DNA of 64,000 nucleotides from Muribaculaceae bacterium (GTDB lineage: Bacteria; Bacteroidota; Bacteroidia; Bacteroidales; Muribaculaceae), in assembly GCA_022509125.1 (NCBI GenBank), contig JAFLTU010000007.1, forward strand, positions 1 to 64,000, in the 5' to 3' direction. This document shows positions 59,640-64,000 of this stretch, piece by piece; positions within the stretch are counted from its first letter, which is position 1, and the number at the start of each line of letters is the position of its first letter. The translations under genes were made by a program, and so were the position numbers. The notes under the pieces were generated by a model. That model was not told the DNA's origin, did not search any database, and saw nothing but the letters and a program-made list of their open reading frames with translations.

Positions 59640-60623
59640 TTGGGATTTGAGTTGAGAGAATCATCCGGGCTCGGGAAGACCGGCGTGGCGTTGGCTGCGC
59701 TGGCTGCCTTTACCATGGCTCTCTTGAGTTTTCTCTTCCATCCTGTTGAAATCACTCCCCTCCAATATGGCATTTGCCTCCCTTCACCCGACTCTTGGGA
59801 TTTTGCCCCTCTTTGGTCGTGGATTGTCAATACTCTTCTTATAGGGTTGATAGCCTTGTTGCTGTTCTTAGTCAACAAAAGCTATAACTTTGTGCGCACC
59901 ACGGAACCGGTGCTTGTGGCTCTTTTCTTACTGATGGCCACATCTGGACCGGCCTACACCGAAGGGATAAACGCTTCGGTGATTTTGTGTCTGGCGAATG
60001 TGGTGGCATTGGGTGTCATTTTCGACTCCTACGACTCTCGCAATGCCACTCGGGAGATGTTTACGCTCGGAATTCTCATCGGAATCGGGATGATGGTGCA
60101 ATATGCCTTTTTTCCGATGGCCTTTCTCTTTATCCTATGGGCACTTTTTATGAAAGTGCTTAGAATCCGGGAGACTCTGGCATATATCGTGGGTATTCTA
60201 TGCCCTTACTGGATTGCCCTTGGCACAGGATGGCTATCATTTTCGGAGTTTCATTTTCCCTCGCTTAGCCCACTTTTCACGGAGGGGCAAGACCCTTCCG
60301 AATTCTTCATTATGCTTATAGGCATCGGGCTCGCCACTGTGATGGGTTTCCTGATGGCTCTGGTGAATTCAATTAAACTCTATGCCGGGAATTCAAAGGT
60401 GAATGCCATGAACCTTTGTGTGACGACACTGGGAGCAACTGCGATTCTGTGCATTTTGTTTGATTTTGACAATATGCATGCCTATGTGACCACTCTATAT
60501 CTGGCGGCGACAGTGCAGGTGGCCAATGTCTGCGCTCTTTGGAATCCGCGTGAGCCTTGGCTCGTGACTGCAATTCCCGGAGTATGTTACATTGCGCTTT
60601 TCGTTTGTAGCCTTTTGCTTTGA
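59640..60623 (+). CDS. Polytopic membrane protein of unknown function (DUF6427-like?)
   Basis: About 8-9 predicted TM segments; start codon uncertain (non-ATG start inside a direct repeat). Confidence 0.55.
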   Translation: MGFELRESSGLGKTGVALAALAAFTMALLSFLFHPVEITPLQYGICLPSPDSWDFAPLWSWIVNTLLIGLIALLLFLVNKSYNFVRTTEPVLVALFLLMATSGPAYTEGINASVILCLANVVALGVIFDSYDSRNATREMFTLGILIGIGMMVQYAFFPMAFLFILWALFMKVLRIRETLAYIVGILCPYWIALGTGWLSFSEFHFPSLSPLFTEGQDPSEFFIMLIGIGLATVMGFLMALVNSIKLYAGNSKVNAMNLCVTTLGATAILCILFDFDNMHAYVTTLYLAATVQVANVCALWNPREPWLVTAIPGVCYIALFVCSLLL

Positions 60624-60692
60624 GTTTAGAAATTTTTCACCTACGACAAAAGATTTGGTGATTGGGGAGGAATTGAGGAAGGATTTTAAAAT

Positions 60693-61685
60693 ATGGTAAT
60701 AATAGTTGACTCAGCCGTGCCCTTTATGGAGGGTCGACTTCCGGGAGAAGTGGAGTTAAAGCCTCTTCCGGGAGATAAAATCACACCGGAAGCGATCCAT
60801 GATGCCGATGCCCTGATTGTCAGGACACGCACTCGTTGCGACCGCCAACTCTTGGAAGGAAGCAAGGTGAGGCTCGTGGCGACGGCAACGATCGGCACGG
60901 ATCATATCGACATCCACTGGTGTGAGTCCAATGGAGTAAGGGTATGCAATGCCCCGGGATGCAACGCACCGGGTGTAGCCCAATATGTGTGGTCGGCCCT
61001 TTTGAGAAGCGGATTCAACCCTAAGAAACATACTCTTGGAATAGTGGGTTATGGTCATGTAGGTCAGATTGTGGCGCAGTGGGGAAGACAGATGGGAGTG
61101 AGACTCTTGATCAACGATCCCCCTCGACAGGCTTCCGGACTGCAAGATGCAGACTATCTACCACTCCGGGAGGTATTGCAAAATAGTGATGCCGTGACGC
61201 TTCATGTTCCTTTGGATGAAACCACCCGGGGGTTGATATCGGCTGAAGAACTATCACTCATGAAGCCGGGGGCAATCTTGGTGAATACCTCGCGTGGTGG
61301 AATAGTGAAGGAGTCGGATCTGAAACCACTCCTGAAATCGGGGAGCTTAAAAGCCATTGTAGATGTGTGGGAAAACGAGCCCGACTATGACCGGGAATTA
61401 GCCGGCATGGCTCTGTTTGCCACCCCGCATATCGCAGGATATTCCGCCGAAGGAAAAAAACGGGCCACGGCCATGTCTCTCCGGGCCCTATCGCAGGAAT
61501 TGGGTATCCCTGTAAATCTCTCGGGTCTCGAATGTATTCCCTCAATTGATGGACCGATAAAGCCATCCATTATCCTCGATTCCTACGATCCCTCTCTCGA
61601 TTCCCTAACCCAAACACCAACAAAAAATCAATTCGAGACTCTCCGCAATAACTATAATTATCGTCACGAACCGTTTTTCTCATGA
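60693..61685 (+). CDS. pdxB: 4-phosphoerythronate dehydrogenase
   Basis: D-2-hydroxyacid dehydrogenase fold; ATIGTDHID, NAPGCNAPGVAQYV, GIVGYGHVGQIVA. Confidence 0.92.
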   Translation: MVIIVDSAVPFMEGRLPGEVELKPLPGDKITPEAIHDADALIVRTRTRCDRQLLEGSKVRLVATATIGTDHIDIHWCESNGVRVCNAPGCNAPGVAQYVWSALLRSGFNPKKHTLGIVGYGHVGQIVAQWGRQMGVRLLINDPPRQASGLQDADYLPLREVLQNSDAVTLHVPLDETTRGLISAEELSLMKPGAILVNTSRGGIVKESDLKPLLKSGSLKAIVDVWENEPDYDRELAGMALFATPHIAGYSAEGKKRATAMSLRALSQELGIPVNLSGLECIPSIDGPIKPSIILDSYDPSLDSLTQTPTKNQFETLRNNYNYRHEPFFS

Positions 61686-62332
61686 AATATTACACAGTTT
61701 TCAAGGGTTTCAGTCCCGGAGTATATGAAGATTGGGATGAGGTGCAGCTTCAAATCCATGGTTTCCCCGGTGCACTTTTCAAAAGTTTCTCAACCAAGGA
61801 GGCGGCAGTAGAGGCCTACAGGAATTTTACGGGCACAGAAGACCGTGAGGAATTGGCCCGGCTCATAACTTCAGCCAATCGTCCCGTAACCCCGCCTCCC
61901 ATGGATTCTTCGCGCAGCAACCCGGAGGTGGACTGGGATGCCTGGGCAGTGGATGCCTCTTGTCTGGGAAATCCGGGCATAATGGAATATCGCGGGGTGA
62001 ATTTGAAGACCGGGGAGGAGATTTTCCGAGTTGGGCCCTTCGAGGATGCCACAAATAACATAGGGGAGTTTTTGGCCCTTGTGCATGCCATGGCTTTGAT
62101 GGCAAAAACGGGGGATTACCATAATATATATTCAGACTCGAGGACTGCCATGAGCTGGTGGAGAAACCGTAAAGTTAAGACAACATTGCAGCCCACCCCT
62201 CGCAACGAAAAAGTGTTTGAACTTCTGGCAAGAGCATCCGCCTGGATCAATGTCCATCAGTTTCCCATGAAGGTTTCCAAATGGCAAACGGAGCGTTGGG
62301 GTGAAATCCCGGCTGACTTCGGTCGAAAATGA
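61682..62332 (+). CDS. RNase H with N-terminal viroplasmin-like (RNase H1 N) domain
   Basis: YYTVFKGFSPGVYEDWDEVQLQIHGFPGALFKSFSTKEAA; catalytic VDASCLGNPG...NNIGEFLALV...YSDSRTA. Confidence 0.9.
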   Translation: MKYYTVFKGFSPGVYEDWDEVQLQIHGFPGALFKSFSTKEAAVEAYRNFTGTEDREELARLITSANRPVTPPPMDSSRSNPEVDWDAWAVDASCLGNPGIMEYRGVNLKTGEEIFRVGPFEDATNNIGEFLALVHAMALMAKTGDYHNIYSDSRTAMSWWRNRKVKTTLQPTPRNEKVFELLARASAWINVHQFPMKVSKWQTERWGEIPADFGRK

Positions 62333-62372
62333 TGAGACAGAATACATAATAAAGGTAGTGGGTCGGAAAAAT

Positions 62373-63206
62373 ATGGATGAAAACACCGGGGAAAAATTAT
62401 CTCGTGAAATAAGGGAGGATGTAAGGAGTGTCCTTCTATCAGCGGGGGCTGTCGCGGTGGGATTTTCCGAGGCAGGCGATATATCTATGGGTGTGGCGGA
62501 AGACTATGAGCGATGGATAGGGGAGGGTTGTCATGGGGAGATGGGATATCTTGAGAGGCATGTCCCTCTGAGACTCAACACCGACCATGTGCTCCCCGGG
62601 GCCAGGACTGTGATTTCGCTCGCCTACAGTTTCCGTCCTAAAGAATGGCGCGACGAATCGTTGCCCTATATTTCGGCATATGCTTACGGTCCAGATTATC
62701 ATGTTGTCCTCCGCGAGATTTTTAATCCGGTCATTGCCCGGTTGAAAGAGGAGTTGGGAGGCAAATGGCGTCTCTGCATCGACTCGGCTCCGGTTGCGGA
62801 ACGCTATTGGGCGCTTAAGAGTGGGATAGGGAAGAGGGGTTTGAATTGTGCGGTGATAGTGGATGGGTGTGGTCCTCTCTGTTTTCTGGCCGAAATCTTG
62901 ACCACGATAGAAATTCCACCCGACAGAGGAGTGACTGAAGAGACAGACGCGTCGGATTTGGTTGCAGGATGGTGCTCTCGTTGTGGTCGGTGTCTGGAAG
63001 TCTGTCCCACGGGAGCTCTTCGTGGCGATGGCACAATGGATGCTCGCCGCTGCATCAACTATCTGATGATCGAGAAGAAGTCGCCCTTGACTGAATCCGA
63101 GCAAAAGATTGTGGATTCCCCTCCGGGCCATCTCTTGGGGTGCGACCGCTGTCTGAAGGTGTGCCGGATGGGCTTCGCCACGGAGAAGCCGTGTCTATGT
63201 TTTTAA
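62373..63206 (+). CDS. queG: Epoxyqueuosine reductase QueG
   Basis: ATG at 62373 preferred; YGPDYHVVLREI, CSRCGRCLEVCPTGAL, GCDRCLKVC Fe-S motifs; short C-terminus. Confidence 0.88.
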   Translation: MDENTGEKLSREIREDVRSVLLSAGAVAVGFSEAGDISMGVAEDYERWIGEGCHGEMGYLERHVPLRLNTDHVLPGARTVISLAYSFRPKEWRDESLPYISAYAYGPDYHVVLREIFNPVIARLKEELGGKWRLCIDSAPVAERYWALKSGIGKRGLNCAVIVDGCGPLCFLAEILTTIEIPPDRGVTEETDASDLVAGWCSRCGRCLEVCPTGALRGDGTMDARRCINYLMIEKKSPLTESEQKIVDSPPGHLLGCDRCLKVCRMGFATEKPCLCF

Positions 63207-63219
63207 ACATGCTGGTATA

Positions 63220-63252
63220 TTGAGGAGAAACCGTTTTTTAGACTTATATTTG
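63220..63252 (+). promoter_or_regulatory. Putative promoter of a candidate ncRNA
   Basis: TTG (63220-63222), 22-nt spacer, TATATTTG (63245-63252). Confidence 0.4.
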
Positions 63253-63257
63253 CTTGT

Positions 63258-63513
63258 TAAAGCATTTTGACGCATCCTGAAAATGGATGGGCGTCGGCCG
63301 ATAAAACTCTTACCTTAAAATCTACCATGAATTTGGTGAGTCGTAACTATTTGAATGTTAACTTTTTAATCAGGATGGGGATTTGGAAAATCCGCTTCCA
63401 CAAAAATCGCAAAATAGACTCACCGGGCCCCAAGGGTCTAACACGAAGCAAATTTCAACTTGAATTCGAGGGAGCGACTGCTTGATGCAGTCGTCTCCCT
63501 CTTTTTGTTTTGT
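63258..63513 (+). ncRNA. Candidate structured non-coding RNA or leader
   Basis: Hairpin 63269-63295, long-range stem GGTGAGTC(63335-63342)/GACTCACC(63417-63424) enclosing GGATTT-GGA-AAATCC, ends in a strong terminator. Confidence 0.4.
63470..63507 (+). terminator. Rho-independent terminator
   Basis: GGGAGCGACTGC-TTGAT-GCAGTCGTCTCCC then TCTTTTTG. Confidence 0.8.
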
Positions 63514-63563
63514 CTCGATTCTTACTTTACATCAACTTTAATAATTAACCAAATCTATTAACC

Positions 63564-64000
63564 ATGAAAAAACTTTTACGAAACCTGTTGTGCGGAGGAA
63601 CCTTGGCCGCAATGGCCATGAGCGCCAATACCGCCAACGCCGCCGATGACAACCTTTATGTTGTTGGTGACTATGTAAATGGTGAGAGTTGTTGGAATTT
63701 TGATGACTCAAGTCGCAAAATGACCTATAATTCCTCATCCAATACTTATACTTGGACTGGAGAAACTCTAGGAAATAACTTCAAGTTAGCTACTTCGAAT
63801 TGGAGTACATACAATCTAGGTTCAAATGGGGGTAAGCTATCTCTCTCTACGGCTTATTCACCTGCCAAGGGAGGACAGAGTAACATTCAATTTGCACAAG
63901 ACGGTATCTGTTATTCCCCGACAATAACCTATAATGTATCTGCTAATACCATAACTATAACCGGTACGATGAAGACTCTTCCCACAGAGTCAGAAATGTT
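63564..64000 (+). CDS. Secreted protein of unknown function, truncated by window end
   Basis: Open frame from ATG 63564: MKKLLRNLLCGGTLAAMAMSANTANAADDNLYVVGDYVNGESCWNF...; signal peptide; no stop before 64000. Confidence 0.7.
   Translation, partial: MKKLLRNLLCGGTLAAMAMSANTANAADDNLYVVGDYVNGESCWNFDDSSRKMTYNSSSNTYTWTGETLGNNFKLATSNWSTYNLGSNGGKLSLSTAYSPAKGGQSNIQFAQDGICYSPTITYNVSANTITITGTMKTLPTESEM

Noticed and set aside
63267-63485. 72-aa ORF within the candidate ncRNA
   Set aside because: Non-ATG start, overlaps the terminator hairpin, no family resemblance

Overview
The window looks like an origin-proximal stretch of a Bacteroidales chromosome, possibly Muribaculaceae-like (inferred from gene content and TTTG-N19-TAnnTTTG promoters). 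Most of it is core genome: a partial tRNA-Val(TAC), gap, mscL, cysK, a serine acetyltransferase, two tandem DUF3861-like genes, an HU gene, divergent topA/gyrB, recA, manC-like, a Na/Pi symporter, galM-galK-beta-galactosidase, PFOR, an RND metal-efflux pair, an Lrp regulator, a YfhO-like protein, uvrC, apt, mnmG, ybeY, a long dcw cluster (rsmH to ftsZ), a THUMP RNA methylase, pdxB, an RNase H and queG. The most unusual signals are: (1) exactly phased 7-, 8- and 10-nt degenerate repeats that fill several intergenic gaps between an upstream stop codon and the next start codon, including 20 in-phase heptads before ftsW and a ~70-bp mosaic leader shared by recA and galM; (2) a three-gene accessory islet between ybeY and rsmH, made of a recombinase-arm-like N-terminus fused to an unrecognised C-terminus, a 43-aa PhnA-like zinc ribbon missing from the ORF track, and a DUF3825-like protein; (3) a perfect parS-like palindrome between mnmG and apt; (4) a candidate structured ncRNA before the secreted-protein gene at the right edge.
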